Made by a program: the position numbers and the translations under genes. Under the pieces are notes generated by a model. The model saw nothing but the letters and a program-made list of their open reading frames with translations. It was not told the origin of the DNA and ran no database searches. Source: Caloranaerobacter azorensis DSM 13643 (GTDB taxonomy: Bacteria > Bacillota > Clostridia > Tissierellales > Thermohalobacteraceae). From it: a DNA stretch of 61,928 nucleotides. Positions 1 to 9,703 of the stretch are shown here, in pieces. Position 1 is the stretch's first letter; every line of letters starts with the position of its first letter. The stretch spans positions 1 to 61,928 of the forward strand of contig NZ_FQXO01000011.1 in NCBI RefSeq assembly GCF_900129995.1, in the 5' to 3' direction.

Positions 1-112
1 TAGAGGATTTAGAAAGAAAAGAATGTTGCAGATAGATATTATTGAAGATATAAGAGATGAAAGATTTACTATAGAAGCTGATTGGATAAATCCAATATTT
101 GAAAAAACATAA
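1..112 (+). CDS. 3' end of an unidentified protein (partial)
   Basis: An open frame enters from the left edge (first full codon at base 2) and ends at a TAA at 110-112. It gives the last 36 residues of a protein, ending in IEADWINPIFEKT. The segment is charged and has no motif I recognise, so I assign no function. No strong terminator follows it; the B12 operon promoter begins 187 bases later. Whether it is real depends on sequence to the left of this window. Confidence 0.45.
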   Translation, partial: RGFRKKRMLQIDIIEDIRDERFTIEADWINPIFEKT

Positions 113-298
113 TTAAAAATAAAACTGGAAATTGATTATTAAAATTTCTTGGGGTAGGGGGAGGTGTAACTATTTTTAAGACCTATCGGTCTACAGGTTT
201 CCCAGTTATTCAAGTAAATGTTAAAAAATAAAATTTTAGTAAAAACAAATTTTTTACTGGAAATTTGATGCGAAATCTCTGGTCAAATTTATATTTTA
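113..298. other. Intergenic region upstream of the B12 operon
   Basis: This is AT-rich non-coding sequence between the partial gene and the cobalamin-regulated promoter. It contains a G-rich run near 151-164 and a small imperfect hairpin around 179-191 (AGACC / GGTCT). I see no start codon behind the G-rich run and no convincing terminator. Two similar short segments (ACTGGAAATT...) occur near 123 and 256; their meaning is unknown. Confidence 0.4.
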
Positions 299-327
299 TT
301 GACAATTTCTATTATTATTTTTATAAT
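299..327 (+). promoter_or_regulatory. Sigma-A promoter of the cobalamin operon
   Basis: A TTGACA box (299-304) and a TATAAT box (322-327) are separated by exactly 17 bases, a perfect match to the vegetative consensus. Transcription should begin near 334, about 20 bases before the cobalamin riboswitch. Expression would then be controlled mainly by attenuation rather than initiation. Confidence 0.85.
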
Positions 328-355
328 GGGAATTAGAGAAAAATTTAATATTGAA

Positions 356-530
356 GTTTTAAGGTGCTTCCTTAAAGGAAGTTAAAAGGGAAGTTCGGTG
401 AAAATCCGACGCAGCCCCCGCTACTGTGAGCGAAGACGAAACCTTATTATGCCACTTGTTTTTACAAGGAAGGCAAGGGAGTAGGATGAAGCGCGAGCCA
501 GGAAACCTGCCTTAAAACATTAGCAACAGC
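356..530 (+). promoter_or_regulatory. Cobalamin (B12) riboswitch
   Basis: The aptamer is recognised by the B12 box around 495-511 (GAGCCAGGAAACCTGCC), the upstream GCAGCCCCCGCTACTGTGA-type core (411-429), and a closing helix P1. P1 is formed by GTTTTAAGG (356-364) with CCTTAAAAC (510-518). Just after P1, GCAACAGC (523-530) is perfectly complementary to GCTGTTGC (629-636) inside the downstream terminator. This offers an antiterminator that cobalamin binding could prevent. The expected behaviour is repression of the whole cbi/hem cluster when cobalamin is plentiful. Confidence 0.93.
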
Positions 531-616
531 TTCGGAGGGAAGTGTGTGCGTTATTATTGATAGTAAAGGATGCACTTATGTTCCCTAGTGTGTCTTTTAT
601 TATGTCTATTTAGCGA

Positions 617-650
617 AAAACCTTGCACGCTGTTGCAAGGTTTTGTTTTT
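617..650 (+). terminator. Riboswitch-controlled intrinsic terminator
   Basis: An 11-bp stem, AAAACCTTGCA (617-627) with TGCAAGGTTTT (634-644), has a 6-base loop and is followed by a T-rich run to 650. Its loop and 3' arm overlap the segment complementary to 523-530, so the terminator and the putative antiterminator exclude each other. It lies 84 bases before the cbiM start codon. Confidence 0.88.
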
Positions 651-734
651 TACAAAATATATATATCATAAATAATTATGGTATATGTTACTTTTTATTC
701 AAAAAATATGAGATACATAAAAGGGGGAAAAGAT

Positions 735-1478
735 ATGAAAAACAAAAAAATATTTTTATTCTTATCTATTTACTTTTTATATTTTCTAATACCCAATAAT
801 GTATATGCAATGCATATAATGGAAGGGTTTTTACCAGTTAAATGGACTATTATTTGGTTTATAGTTTCAATTCCATTTATATTAATTGGCATAAGGAGAA
901 TGAATAGGATATGTAAAGATGATATTAATATGAAAATGTTGTTAGGACTATGCGGTGCTTTTGTATTTGTACTCTCATCATTAAAAATCCCATCTGTTAC
1001 AGGAAGCTGTTCTCATCCTACTGGCGTAGGCCTTGGCGCTATATTATTTGGGCCTATGATAGCAAGTGTATTAGCTCTAATAGTCTTGATATTTCAAGCG
1101 CTTTTACTTGCACATGGGGGAATAACTACATTAGGAGCAAATGTATTTTCAATGGGAATTGCTGGACCAATAGCTGCATATGGAATATATAAATTATTCA
1201 GTAAAGGTAAAAAATCAAAAAGTTTAAGTATTTTTCTTGCAGCAGCAATAGGAGATTTAGTTACATATATTGTTACGTCAATACAGCTTGGAGTTGCTTT
1301 TCCATCTGAAATTGGTGGAGTTATTGCTTCTGTAACTAAATTTTTAAGTATATTTGCAGTTACACAAATACCTTTAGCAATAAGTGAAGGCCTTTTAACT
1401 GTAATAGTATACAATTTATTAACTCAATATAATAAGGATGAGCTTCAACAATTGGCTGCAATAAGGGGGGATAAATGA
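735..1478 (+). CDS. cbiM: Cobalt ECF transporter substrate-binding membrane protein CbiM
   Basis: CbiM is the Co2+-specific S component of the CbiMNQO energy-coupling-factor importer in the cytoplasmic membrane. I chose the ATG at 735 because it follows an AAGGGGGAAAAG ribosome site; the frame stays open upstream to 678. The 247-residue protein has a signal peptide (about residues 1-25, ending VYA). After cleavage the mature N-terminus would be Met-His-Ile-Met-Glu-Gly. In this family the second-position His (His27 here) binds the metal. A family-typical [11 protein letters not shown] loop and several membrane helices follow. It overlaps cbiN by 4 bases, so the two are probably translationally coupled. 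Confidence 0.95.
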   Translation: MKNKKIFLFLSIYFLYFLIPNNVYAMHIMEGFLPVKWTIIWFIVSIPFILIGIRRMNRICKDDINMKMLLGLCGAFVFVLSSLKIPSVTGSCSHPTGVGLGAILFGPMIASVLALIVLIFQALLLAHGGITTLGANVFSMGIAGPIAAYGIYKLFSKGKKSKSLSIFLAAAIGDLVTYIVTSIQLGVAFPSEIGGVIASVTKFLSIFAVTQIPLAISEGLLTVIVYNLLTQYNKDELQQLAAIRGDK

Positions 1479-1759
1479 TGTTTAAAAGAAATTTGTTAAT
1501 TATCTTTATTGTTATAATACTTGCTATTATTCCACTTGTAGTAAAAAAAGACGCAGAATTTGGTGGAGCTGATGGTTTAGCTGAAGAATATATAAATACA
1601 TTAGATCCAGATTATGAACCATGGTTTAATAGTATTTGGGAACCTCCAAGTGGAGAAATAGAAAGTTTATTATTCGCTCTTCAAGCAGCTATAGGAAGTG
1701 GATTTATTTTTTATTTCTTTGGTTACTACATGGGGAAAAGAAGGAGAATGGCAGATTAA
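1475..1759 (+). CDS. cbiN: Cobalt transporter small subunit CbiN
   Basis: A 94-residue protein with one hydrophobic helix at each end (about residues 5-22 and 65-85) and an acidic periplasmic-side loop between them. The loop carries the family-typical [11 protein letters not shown] segment. CbiN associates with CbiM and is needed for high-affinity Co2+ uptake. The start overlaps the cbiM stop by 4 bases (ATGA) and the stop abuts the cbiQ start, so the cobalt genes form one tightly packed unit. Confidence 0.95.
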   Translation: MMFKRNLLIIFIVIILAIIPLVVKKDAEFGGADGLAEEYINTLDPDYEPWFNSIWEPPSGEIESLLFALQAAIGSGFIFYFFGYYMGKRRRMAD

Positions 1760-2524
1760 ATGATTTTAATAGATAAATATTCATATATGAATAATATTAG
1801 AAAAATTCATCCTATGGAAAAAGTTCTTTTTGGACTTTTTCCATTATTTACATGTATCATATCTAAATCATTATTTTTATATATTTTTGTAATTATTACT
1901 TTTTCATTTAGTATTTTGGCAATAGCTAAAATACCAATAAAATATTATCTTAAAATTTTATTTATTCCGCTTCCGTTTTTAATCATCAGTTTCTTGGCGA
2001 TTGCAATCGATTTTTCTAGAACTTATGAAGTTTTAGATTATTTTATAAAAATTAAATCACTTTATATTGGATTTAAAAAAGAGGGATTAAATACAGGAAT
2101 ATATTTATTTTTTAGAGTTTTTGCTTCAATAAATTGTCTTTATTTTATATCTCTTACTACTCCAATTAACGATATAATATGGGTTTTAAGACGAATGAAA
2201 TTACCTAAAATTTTTGTTGAAATATTCATGATAATATATAGGTTTATATTTGTTTTGCTAGATACTGCAGTAGATATAAAAAATTCACAACTTTGTAGAT
2301 TAGGATATAGCAGTATTAAAAGAGGATATTATTCGTTAGGTAAACTTATAAGTAATGTATTTATAAAATCATTTCATATTCATAGAATGTTGTTCCTTTC
2401 AATGATTTCAAGGGGATATGATGGTGAGATTAACGTTTTAGAAGAGGAATATGAATATTCATTTAAAAATAAGATTTTGATTTCCATATACTTTACATTT
2501 ATTATAGTTATAGCATTTTTCTAA
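1760..2524 (+). CDS. cbiQ: Cobalt ECF transporter transmembrane coupling protein CbiQ
   Basis: CbiQ is the T component that links the metal-binding CbiM/N to the ATPase CbiO. The 254-residue protein has about five to six hydrophobic helices. Near residue 215-222 it has an SRGYDG motif of the type used by EcfT proteins to contact the ATPase. It begins immediately after the cbiN stop codon with no spacer. Its size fits the family. Confidence 0.93.
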   Translation: MILIDKYSYMNNIRKIHPMEKVLFGLFPLFTCIISKSLFLYIFVIITFSFSILAIAKIPIKYYLKILFIPLPFLIISFLAIAIDFSRTYEVLDYFIKIKSLYIGFKKEGLNTGIYLFFRVFASINCLYFISLTTPINDIIWVLRRMKLPKIFVEIFMIIYRFIFVLLDTAVDIKNSQLCRLGYSSIKRGYYSLGKLISNVFIKSFHIHRMLFLSMISRGYDGEINVLEEEYEYSFKNKILISIYFTFIIVIAFF

Positions 2525-2553
2525 ACAATTAAGGTTAATGGAGGAAAAGCATA

Positions 2554-3393
2554 TTGAAGAATATAATAATTTCCTGTGAAAAAATACACTATAAGTATCC
2601 TGATGGGACTTATGCACTTAAGGGTTTAAATATTAATATCGAAAATGGTAAAAAAATAGGCATTTTAGGCCCAAATGGAGCAGGCAAAACTACTTTATTT
2701 TTTCATTTGAATGGGCTATACAAGCCAGATTATGGGAAAATATATTTTGAAGGCAAAGAAGTTGTATATGATAGAAAAAATCTAAAGTATTTAAGAAGTA
2801 AGGTTGGAATAGTTTTTCAGGATTCTGATGCTCAACTTTTCTCTTCAAGTGTATATGAAGAAATTTCTTTTGGTATTATGAATTTAAATTTACCGAAAAA
2901 CGAAGTTAAAAAAAGAATAGATTATGTAATAACTAAATTAAAAATAGAAAATTTAGTAAATAGGCCTACTCATTTTCTTAGTGGAGGAGAAAAAAAGAAA
3001 GTTGCAATAGCATCTATTCTTGCAATGAGTCCTGAAGTAATAATTTTAGATGAGCCATTAGCTAATGTTGATTCAAAAGCTGCTGATGAAATAATTGAAA
3101 TACTTAATCAGCTTAATAGTGAGAATAAGACAATTATTATTTCTTCACATAATCCAGATAATATTTATTCTTGGGCTGATTATATATATGTATTATATGA
3201 CGGTAATATTCTTGGCGAGGGTACACCATATGAAATATTTAGTAATGATAAGTTAATGGAAATAGCGAATGTAAAGAAACCGATAATACTTGAATTTTAT
3301 GAAAAATTAAGAGATAAATATCCAGAAATAAAAAATAAATATGGTATACCTAAAAATAAGGATGAATTATTTAAAATAATAGAATTAATATAA
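2554..3393 (+). CDS. cbiO: Cobalt ECF transporter ATP-binding protein CbiO
   Basis: The ATPase of the cobalt importer, on the cytoplasmic face. The start is a TTG at 2554 with GGAGGAAAAG just upstream. The 279-residue protein shows Walker A GPNGAGKTTL (about residue 38-47), a Q-loop (GIVFQDSDAQLF), the ABC signature LSGGEKKKVAIAS, Walker B VIILDEPLANVD and an H-loop His (SSHNPDN). It is the last of the transport genes. cbiL starts 17 bases later, so uptake and biosynthesis are probably co-transcribed. Confidence 0.94.
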   Translation: MKNIIISCEKIHYKYPDGTYALKGLNINIENGKKIGILGPNGAGKTTLFFHLNGLYKPDYGKIYFEGKEVVYDRKNLKYLRSKVGIVFQDSDAQLFSSSVYEEISFGIMNLNLPKNEVKKRIDYVITKLKIENLVNRPTHFLSGGEKKKVAIASILAMSPEVIILDEPLANVDSKAADEIIEILNQLNSENKTIIISSHNPDNIYSWADYIYVLYDGNILGEGTPYEIFSNDKLMEIANVKKPIILEFYEKLRDKYPEIKNKYGIPKNKDELFKIIELI

Positions 3394-3410
3394 GATTTAT
3401 GGAGGTATAT

Positions 3411-4130
3411 ATGAAAAAAGGTGTATTTTATGGAGTTGGAGTTGGCCCCGGAGATCCGGAACTTATAACTATTAAAGCAAAAAAGATATTAAATGAAGTA
3501 GATGTAATAATATGTCCAGAAAAAAGAGAGTCAGCAGGGAGTTTTGCTTATAAAATAGCTAAGGAACATATAAAAAGTAATGCAGAAATAATATATTTGA
3601 CATTTCCCATGGTATATGATGAAAATGAGCTTCAAAATAAATGGGGAGAAAATGCTTCTATAATAGCAAAAATGATAAGCAATGGCAAAACAGTAGCATT
3701 TATCACTTTAGGTGATCCTACTATTTATAGTACATATATGTATCTTTTGCATTATTTAAAGAAATACGATATTGAAGTCAAGACAATACCGGGAATTACC
3801 TCATTTTGCTCTGTATCGAGTAGTTTAAATATGCCCATAGCTGAATGGGAAGAAGGATTTAGTGTAGTTCCATTAAGAAAAGGCGATAATGACAAACTTA
3901 AAAGGGCTTTGGACAATTTTGAAAATGTTATAGTAATGAAACCAGCAAATGATTGTAAAATTCTTGCTAGTGAATTATTAAAAAGAGGGCTCGAAAACAA
4001 TTTTGTTTTAATTTCTAAGTGTGGAACAGAAGAACAGAGGATTATTACGGATATTAATGTAATAATTAATGAAAAAATTCCATATCTTTCTACAATGATA
4101 ATTAAGAAGAATGGTTTAAAAATATATTAA
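3411..4130 (+). CDS. cbiL: Cobalt-precorrin-2 C20-methyltransferase CbiL
   Basis: SAM-dependent methylation of cobalt-factor II at C20, the first ring methylation after cobalt insertion. The ATG at 3411 is preferred over one at 3399 because GGAGGT (3401-3406) sits between them as its ribosome site. The 239-residue protein has the tetrapyrrole methylase fold: N-terminal GVGVGPGDPELITIKAKK, a GDPTIYSTY loop near the middle, and PGITSF after it. Identification as C20 rather than another ring position rests on overall resemblance to CbiL and on its place beside cbiK. Confidence 0.92.
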   Translation: MKKGVFYGVGVGPGDPELITIKAKKILNEVDVIICPEKRESAGSFAYKIAKEHIKSNAEIIYLTFPMVYDENELQNKWGENASIIAKMISNGKTVAFITLGDPTIYSTYMYLLHYLKKYDIEVKTIPGITSFCSVSSSLNMPIAEWEEGFSVVPLRKGDNDKLKRALDNFENVIVMKPANDCKILASELLKRGLENNFVLISKCGTEEQRIITDINVIINEKIPYLSTMIIKKNGLKIY

Positions 4131-4144
4131 GAGAGGAGAAAAAG

Positions 4145-4951
4145 ATGAAAAGAGGAATAAACTCAAATAAGAGAGCAATTTTAGTAGTTAGTTTTGGGAC
4201 TAGCTATGCTAAAACTAGAAAATTAACAATTGGAGCTACTGAAAAGAGGTTTGAAGAGGAATTTCCTGATTACGATATAATAAGGGCTTTTACTTCTCAA
4301 ACAATAATAAATATATTAAAGAAAAGAGATAATATTGAGGTTTTTAATGTAAAAGAAGCATTAGAATATCTAAAAAATCATGGTTACTCGGAAGTAATTA
4401 TACAGCCGCTACATATAATAAATGGAATTGAATATGAAGAGTTAGTTTCAGAAGCTATGAATTATGTTAAATTCTTTGATAAATTTAAAATAGGCAGACC
4501 TTTGCTTACATCTACAGAAGATTACAAAGAAACAGTTAATGCATTAGCAAAGCAGTTTACAAACCTAAAAGAAAATGAGGCAGTAGTTTTTATGGGACAT
4601 GGAACTTGCCACCATTCGAATGCTGCATATGCAGCAATGGAATATGTATTTAATGACTTAGGATATAAAAACGTTTTTGTGGGAACAGTTGAGGGATATC
4701 CTGAAATTGAACAAGTTATGAATAGACTTAAAGAAAATAATATAGAGAAAGTTACTTTAATGCCATTTATGCTTGTAGCAGGAGAACATGCACTAAATGA
4801 TATGGCAGGAGAAGAAAGTGATTCATGGAAAACTATTTTAGAAAAGGCTGGATATGATGTTGATGTATATTTACATGGATTAGGTGAGAATAGAGGAATA
4901 CAAAATATTTATATAAGACATGCATATGAGGCAAAAACAATTGTAGAATGA
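4145..4951 (+). CDS. cbiK: Sirohydrochlorin cobaltochelatase CbiK
   Basis: An ATP-independent class II chelatase that inserts Co2+ into sirohydrochlorin, which defines the anaerobic, early-cobalt B12 route. The 268-residue length fits CbiK rather than the short CbiX form. Visible features are the N-terminal AILVVSFGTSYAKTR segment and the active-site GHGTCHHSNAAYAAME motif (about residues 150-165). A second metal-binding His lies near the C-terminal half (AGEHALNDMAGEE). An AGAGAGGAG ribosome site precedes the ATG. Its stop overlaps an ATG of the next frame. Confidence 0.95.
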   Translation: MKRGINSNKRAILVVSFGTSYAKTRKLTIGATEKRFEEEFPDYDIIRAFTSQTIINILKKRDNIEVFNVKEALEYLKNHGYSEVIIQPLHIINGIEYEELVSEAMNYVKFFDKFKIGRPLLTSTEDYKETVNALAKQFTNLKENEAVVFMGHGTCHHSNAAYAAMEYVFNDLGYKNVFVGTVEGYPEIEQVMNRLKENNIEKVTLMPFMLVAGEHALNDMAGEESDSWKTILEKAGYDVDVYLHGLGENRGIQNIYIRHAYEAKTIVE

Positions 4952-4962
4952 GGATGATATTT

Positions 4963-6354
4963 ATGAAAATGCCAAGATTTGTAATTGGTGGTACTCAAAG
5001 CGGCGTTGGCAAGACAACAGTATCTGTAGGAATAATGAAAGCTCTTAGTAAAAGAGGTTTAAATGTGCAACCCTATAAAATTGGTCCAGATTACATTGAT
5101 CCTGCTTTTCATAGTTTTGTAACAGGCAATAAATCTAGAAACCTTGATAGCTGGATGTTAGAAGAAAGGGCAATAAATGATATTTTTGTAAAGAATTCAT
5201 TTGACAAAGATATTTCAGTAATTGAAGGGGTAATGGGACTTTACGATGGCTTTGGAATAGAAAAAGACAATGGCAGTACAGCACATGTATCTAAAATTTT
5301 AAAGAGTCCTGTCGTATTGATAATAGATGGAAATGGAGTATCGTCTAGTGCCGCTGCACAGGTGTTAGGATATAAATTGTATGATGAAAAAGTCAAAATT
5401 AAAGGAGTTATTGTAAATAATGTTTCAGGGCAAAAACATTATGAATTGATTAAAGAGGTTATAGAAAAATTTACCGGAATTAAATGTGTTGGGTACTTAA
5501 AAAAGAATATAGATATTAAACTCGAAAGCAGACATTTAGGATTAATACCAACTGTGGAAGTAGAAAATTTAAATAAAAAACTTGATAAGCTCTCTTCTAT
5601 GATAGAAGAGACTATTGATATAGATGAAATAATAGAAATTTCTAAAGAGGTTTCAACATTATACTATACGTATAATAATGACAATAAAACAAGACTTAAA
5701 GATGTCAACATAGGAGTAGCATTAGATAAAGCCTTTAATTTTTATTATCAAGATAATTTAGAGTTATTAGAAGAATTAGGAGCAAAATTAGTATATTTTA
5801 GTCCATTAAAAGATAGAAAACTACCTGATAATTTACATGGATTATATTTAGGGGGAGGATTTCCTGAAGTTTTTGCTAAAGAGCTTGAAGAAAATAGGGA
5901 ATTGAGAAATGAGATAAAAAAAGTATCAGAGCTTGGAATGCCTATATATGCAGAATGCGGGGGACTAATGTATTTATGTAAATCTATTACTACCATTGAT
6001 GGTAAAACATATGAAATGGTTGGAATATTTAATAGAAATGCAAGAATGACTAATAAACTTCAACGATTTGGATATGTTCATGTAAATATTCTTAAATCAT
6101 GTACTATATCTAAAATGCCTACTCAAGTAAAGGCACATGAATTTCATAGATCGATTTTAGATGAGAGTATTAATGATAATTATATCTATCGAGTAGACAA
6201 AATTAGGGAAAGTAAAATTATAAATTCTTGGAAATGCGGAATAGTGGAAAACAGCACTTTAGGAGCTTATGCTCATATACACTTTTATAGTAATAAGAGA
6301 CTAGCAGAAGATTTTATAGAAAATTGCAGATTATTTAAAAAAGGAAGTGTTTAA
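4963..6354 (+). CDS. cbiA: Cobyrinate a,c-diamide synthase CbiA
   Basis: Glutamine- and ATP-dependent amidation of the a and c side chains of cobyrinate. I take the ATG at 4963 because AGGATGAT (4951-4958) lies upstream as a ribosome site. An in-frame ATG at 4948, overlapping the cbiK stop, is the alternative. The 463-residue protein has an N-terminal dethiobiotin-synthetase-like ATPase ([11 protein letters not shown], then [13 protein letters not shown]) and a C-terminal class I glutaminase ([14 protein letters not shown], nucleophile Cys in [11 protein letters not shown]). Length and domain order fit the family. Confidence 0.95.
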   Translation: MKMPRFVIGGTQSGVGKTTVSVGIMKALSKRGLNVQPYKIGPDYIDPAFHSFVTGNKSRNLDSWMLEERAINDIFVKNSFDKDISVIEGVMGLYDGFGIEKDNGSTAHVSKILKSPVVLIIDGNGVSSSAAAQVLGYKLYDEKVKIKGVIVNNVSGQKHYELIKEVIEKFTGIKCVGYLKKNIDIKLESRHLGLIPTVEVENLNKKLDKLSSMIEETIDIDEIIEISKEVSTLYYTYNNDNKTRLKDVNIGVALDKAFNFYYQDNLELLEELGAKLVYFSPLKDRKLPDNLHGLYLGGGFPEVFAKELEENRELRNEIKKVSELGMPIYAECGGLMYLCKSITTIDGKTYEMVGIFNRNARMTNKLQRFGYVHVNILKSCTISKMPTQVKAHEFHRSILDESINDNYIYRVDKIRESKIINSWKCGIVENSTLGAYAHIHFYSNKRLAEDFIENCRLFKKGSV

Positions 6355-6355
6355 G

Positions 6356-7879
6356 TTGAAAAACAAATCCATAATGATTCAAGGAACGGCTTCTTCAGTA
6401 GGAAAAAGTATAATTACGGCTGCATTATGTAGGATATTTATGGAAGACGGATATAAAGTGGCACCATTTAAGTCACAAAATATGGCTTTAAATTCATACA
6501 TAACAGAAGAAGGATTAGAAATGGGACGAGCTCAAGTCGTTCAAGCTGAAGCATGTGGGCAAAAGCCATCAGTATTAATGAATCCTATTCTATTAAAACC
6601 TACAACGGATAAAAAATGTCAAGTTATTTTAAATGGGAAGGTATATGGTAATCTTTCAGCTATGGAATATCACAATTTTAAACCTAAATTAAAGGATGTA
6701 GTAAAAGAAGCATATGAAAAGTTAAGTAGTTTAAATGATATAGTCGTTATAGAAGGGGCAGGAAGTCCAGCAGAAATAAATCTTAGAGAAAACGATTTGG
6801 TAAATATGGGGATGGCTGAAATAGCCGATTCTTCAGTAATATTAGTTGGAGATATAGATAGAGGAGGAGTTTTTGCTTCTATTTATGGCACAATTATGCT
6901 TTTGAGTGAAGAAGAGAGAAGTAGAGTTAAAGGAGTAATCATAAATAAATTTAGAGGGGATGTTGAAATTTTAAAACCGGGTATAGAAATGCTTGAAAAT
7001 TTAATTAATATACCTGTATTAGGAGTAATTCCTTATACCGATATAAAAATTGAAGATGAAGATAGTTTAGCTGAAAGGTTTAGAAAAAGCAGTAGCAGTA
7101 ATGGCATTATAAATGTAGAAATATTATACTTACCTCATGTATCAAATTTTACCGATTTTAATGTCTTTGAAACACAAGATGATGTCAACTTAAGATATGT
7201 CATGAGAGGAGAAAGTATAGGAAATCCTGACATATTAATAATTCCAGGTTCTAAAAATACTATTGAAGATTTAATATATATTAGAAATTCTGGGCTAGAA
7301 GAACAAATATATAGACTGCATAGAGATGGCAAATTAATAGTTGGAATCTGTGGAGGATATCAAATGCTTGGAAAAAAAATAAAAGATCCTTATGGAACGG
7401 AAAGTTCAATAAAAGAAATAAACGGTATAGGGTTATTAGATACAGAGACTATATTTGAGATTGAAAAGACGACTACACAGGTTGAAGCTGAAATAATATA
7501 CAGTAATGGCATTTTTAAAGACTTGAAATATAAAGATATTGTTGGATATGAGATACATATGGGGCAAACAAAATTGGGCAGTAAGGTTAAGCCATTTACG
7601 AAGATAAGAAAACGATTAAATGAGGAGGTAGAAATATACGATGGAGCGATAAATAAAGAAGGGAATGTATTTGGGACATATATTCATGGAATATTTGACA
7701 ATATAAATTTTACACGAGAAATTCTAAATAAAATAAGAATTTCTAAAGGATTGAATCAGATACAATCAAATGTTAATAGTTTTAAAGAATTTAAAGAGAA
7801 TGAATATAAAAAACTTGCTAAATTAGTCAGGGAAAATATTGATATGGATAAAGTATATGAAATACTGAATGGGTATTAA
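6356..7879 (+). CDS. cbiP: Cobyric acid synthase CbiP
   Basis: Adds amides to the b, d, e and g side chains to give (adenosyl)cobyric acid. The TTG at 6356 is chosen because AAGGAAG (6341-6347) stands 8 bases before it; a GTG at 6347 overlaps that ribosome site. The 507-residue protein starts with an ATPase domain ([12 protein letters not shown], then [12 protein letters not shown]) and ends with a glutaminase domain carrying the Cys nucleophile in [11 protein letters not shown] and a later His in [10 protein letters not shown]. This is the last corrin-specific step encoded in the window. Confidence 0.95.
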   Translation: MKNKSIMIQGTASSVGKSIITAALCRIFMEDGYKVAPFKSQNMALNSYITEEGLEMGRAQVVQAEACGQKPSVLMNPILLKPTTDKKCQVILNGKVYGNLSAMEYHNFKPKLKDVVKEAYEKLSSLNDIVVIEGAGSPAEINLRENDLVNMGMAEIADSSVILVGDIDRGGVFASIYGTIMLLSEEERSRVKGVIINKFRGDVEILKPGIEMLENLINIPVLGVIPYTDIKIEDEDSLAERFRKSSSSNGIINVEILYLPHVSNFTDFNVFETQDDVNLRYVMRGESIGNPDILIIPGSKNTIEDLIYIRNSGLEEQIYRLHRDGKLIVGICGGYQMLGKKIKDPYGTESSIKEINGIGLLDTETIFEIEKTTTQVEAEIIYSNGIFKDLKYKDIVGYEIHMGQTKLGSKVKPFTKIRKRLNEEVEIYDGAINKEGNVFGTYIHGIFDNINFTREILNKIRISKGLNQIQSNVNSFKEFKENEYKKLAKLVRENIDMDKVYEILNGY

Positions 7880-7941
7880 AAATTTAGCATTTGCAGCAGA
7901 TTCGAACAAATTTTAATATTATAGAAATAAGGAGAAATATT

Positions 7942-8556
7942 ATGTATATTAAAAATCCATATGAAATTGAAAAAAAGAGTTTTGAAATAATAACTAAAGA
8001 ATTGGGGGATAAAACGTTCTCGGAAGATGTCGGTAAAGTTATAAAAAGGATAATCCATACTACAGCCGATTTTGAGTATGCAGATATTACAGTAATAAAG
8101 GAAGGGGCTTTAGATAGAGCAAAAGCCGCTATAAAAAATGGAACTAATATTATAACCGATACTAAAATGGCCATGGCAGGTATCAATAAAAGAAAATTAT
8201 CTGAATATGGAGGACAAGTTTTTAATTATGTAGCAGACGAAGACGTAGCTCAAGAAGCTAAAAAGAAAGGGATAACCCGTTCGATTGTAGCAATGAGAAA
8301 GGCCATAAAGGAAAATCCTAATGGAATATTTGTAATTGGTAATGCTCCTACTGCATTATTTGAGCTAGTCAAACAAATAAAGGAAGGTAAAGCCATTCCT
8401 TCTTTGGTAGTTGGAGTACCAGTTGGTTTCGTTGGAGCCGCAGAATCGAAAGAGGAGCTTTTGAAATTAGATGTTCCATATATAGTTACTCGTGGTAGAA
8501 AGGGCGGAAGCACTGTCGCAGCAGCTATTATTAATGCCATTCTTTATATGCTCTAG
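7942..8556 (+). CDS. cbiC: Cobalt-precorrin-8 methylmutase CbiC
   Basis: Moves the C11 methyl group to C12 to give cobyrinate. The ATG at 7942 follows an AAGGAG ribosome site; the frame extends upstream to 7891 but lacks such a site there. The 204-residue length is typical. The catalytic His is His39, in RIIHTTADFEYAD. GNAPTAL and VPVGFVGAAESKE motifs of the family follow, and the C-terminus has the usual RGRKGGSTVAAA. Confidence 0.95.
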   Translation: MYIKNPYEIEKKSFEIITKELGDKTFSEDVGKVIKRIIHTTADFEYADITVIKEGALDRAKAAIKNGTNIITDTKMAMAGINKRKLSEYGGQVFNYVADEDVAQEAKKKGITRSIVAMRKAIKENPNGIFVIGNAPTALFELVKQIKEGKAIPSLVVGVPVGFVGAAESKEELLKLDVPYIVTRGRKGGSTVAAAIINAILYML

Positions 8557-8584
8557 TAGGAAATTTTAGAAAAGAGGTATGAGT

Positions 8585-9703
8585 ATGTTAAAAAAGTATG
8601 TTTTTAAAGATGGTAAAAAGATGAGATATGGGTATACTACGGGTTCTTGTGCTGCTGCTTCATCTAAAGCCGCTGCTCTTATGGCTTTAAAAGGCGAGAT
8701 AGTATCGGAAATAGAAATAGATACTCCGAAGGGATGGAAATTAAATCTAGAAATAATAAATCCAGAAGTATTAGATAACAGTAGTGCAATTTGTTATGTA
8801 AAAAAAGATGGTGGAGACGATCCTGATATTACGAATGGTATTCTGATAGGTGCAAAGGTTAAAATTACAAATACTCCTGAAATAATTATAAAAGGCGGAA
8901 AGGGTGTAGGAATAGTTACAAAACCGGGGCTTTGTGTACCGGTTGGCAGTCCTGCCATAAATCCTGTTCCATTAAAAATGATAAGAAATGAAATAAAAAA
9001 AATTTTACCCAAAAATAAAGGAGTAGAGGTTACTATAATTGTTCCAGAGGGAGAGAAAATTGCTAGAAAAACTTTCAATCCAAAACTTGGAATCTTAAAT
9101 GGTATATCGATATTAGGAACGAGTGGAATAGTTGAACCTATGTCTGATGAAGCCTTTAAAGAGTCTCTGGCTTTAGAATTTAAAATACTTAAACAAAAAG
9201 GCATTGATAAAGTCGTATTAGTTCCAGGCAACTATGGGGAGGAAAAGGCATTAAAGAGTTTTGGTATTGAGAAGAAATATATTATTAAGATTAGTAATTT
9301 TGTTGGTTTTATGCTCGATAAATGTGTGGAGTTTAATGTAAAAAAAGTATTATTAATAGGGCATATAGGGAAATTAGTAAAAGTTTCAGCGGGAATATTT
9401 AATACCCATAGTAAAATTGCCGATGCTAGAAACGAAATAATTGGAGCAAATTTGGCACTTTTAGGAGCACCTAGCGAGGTGATAAAAGAAATCTTTGATT
9501 GCATAACTACAGAAGCAGCGATAAAAGTAATAGAGAGATATGGGTATCAGTCTATTTATGAAGTTTTATGTAAAAAAGCCGAAGAAAGGTGTATTAATTA
9601 TTCTTATGGGGAATTAGAGGTTGGAGTAATTATGTTTTCAATGGAAAAAGGAGTCTTATATGTTGGAAATAATGCTAAAAGAATTTTGGAGGAATTTCGA
9701 TGA
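8585..9703 (+). CDS. cbiD: Cobalt-precorrin-5B C1-methyltransferase CbiD
   Basis: C1 methylation in the anaerobic pathway. I prefer the ATG at 8585, which is 7 bases from AGAGG; an in-frame ATG at 8579 is only one base from it. The 372-residue protein has the diagnostic N-terminal RYGYTTGSCAAASSKAA segment and a GHIGKLVKVSAGIFNTHS motif near the C-terminal third. CbiD is unrelated to the other ring methylases here, so the assignment is firm. Its end overlaps cbiE by 4 bases. Confidence 0.95.
   Translation: MLKKYVFKDGKKMRYGYTTGSCAAASSKAAALMALKGEIVSEIEIDTPKGWKLNLEIINPEVLDNSSAICYVKKDGGDDPDITNGILIGAKVKITNTPEIIIKGGKGVGIVTKPGLCVPVGSPAINPVPLKMIRNEIKKILPKNKGVEVTIIVPEGEKIARKTFNPKLGILNGISILGTSGIVEPMSDEAFKESLALEFKILKQKGIDKVVLVPGNYGEEKALKSFGIEKKYIIKISNFVGFMLDKCVEFNVKKVLLIGHIGKLVKVSAGIFNTHSKIADARNEIIGANLALLGAPSEVIKEIFDCITTEAAIKVIERYGYQSIYEVLCKKAEERCINYSYGELEVGVIMFSMEKGVLYVGNNAKRILEEFR

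Noticed and set aside
678-734. Upstream 19-codon extension of cbiM
   Set aside because: No ribosome site before 678; the ATG at 735 has one and starts directly at a normal signal peptide.
8794-9231. 145-codon - strand frame inside cbiD
   Set aside because: Shadow frame opposite a conserved gene, hydrophobic composition arising from complementary codons only.
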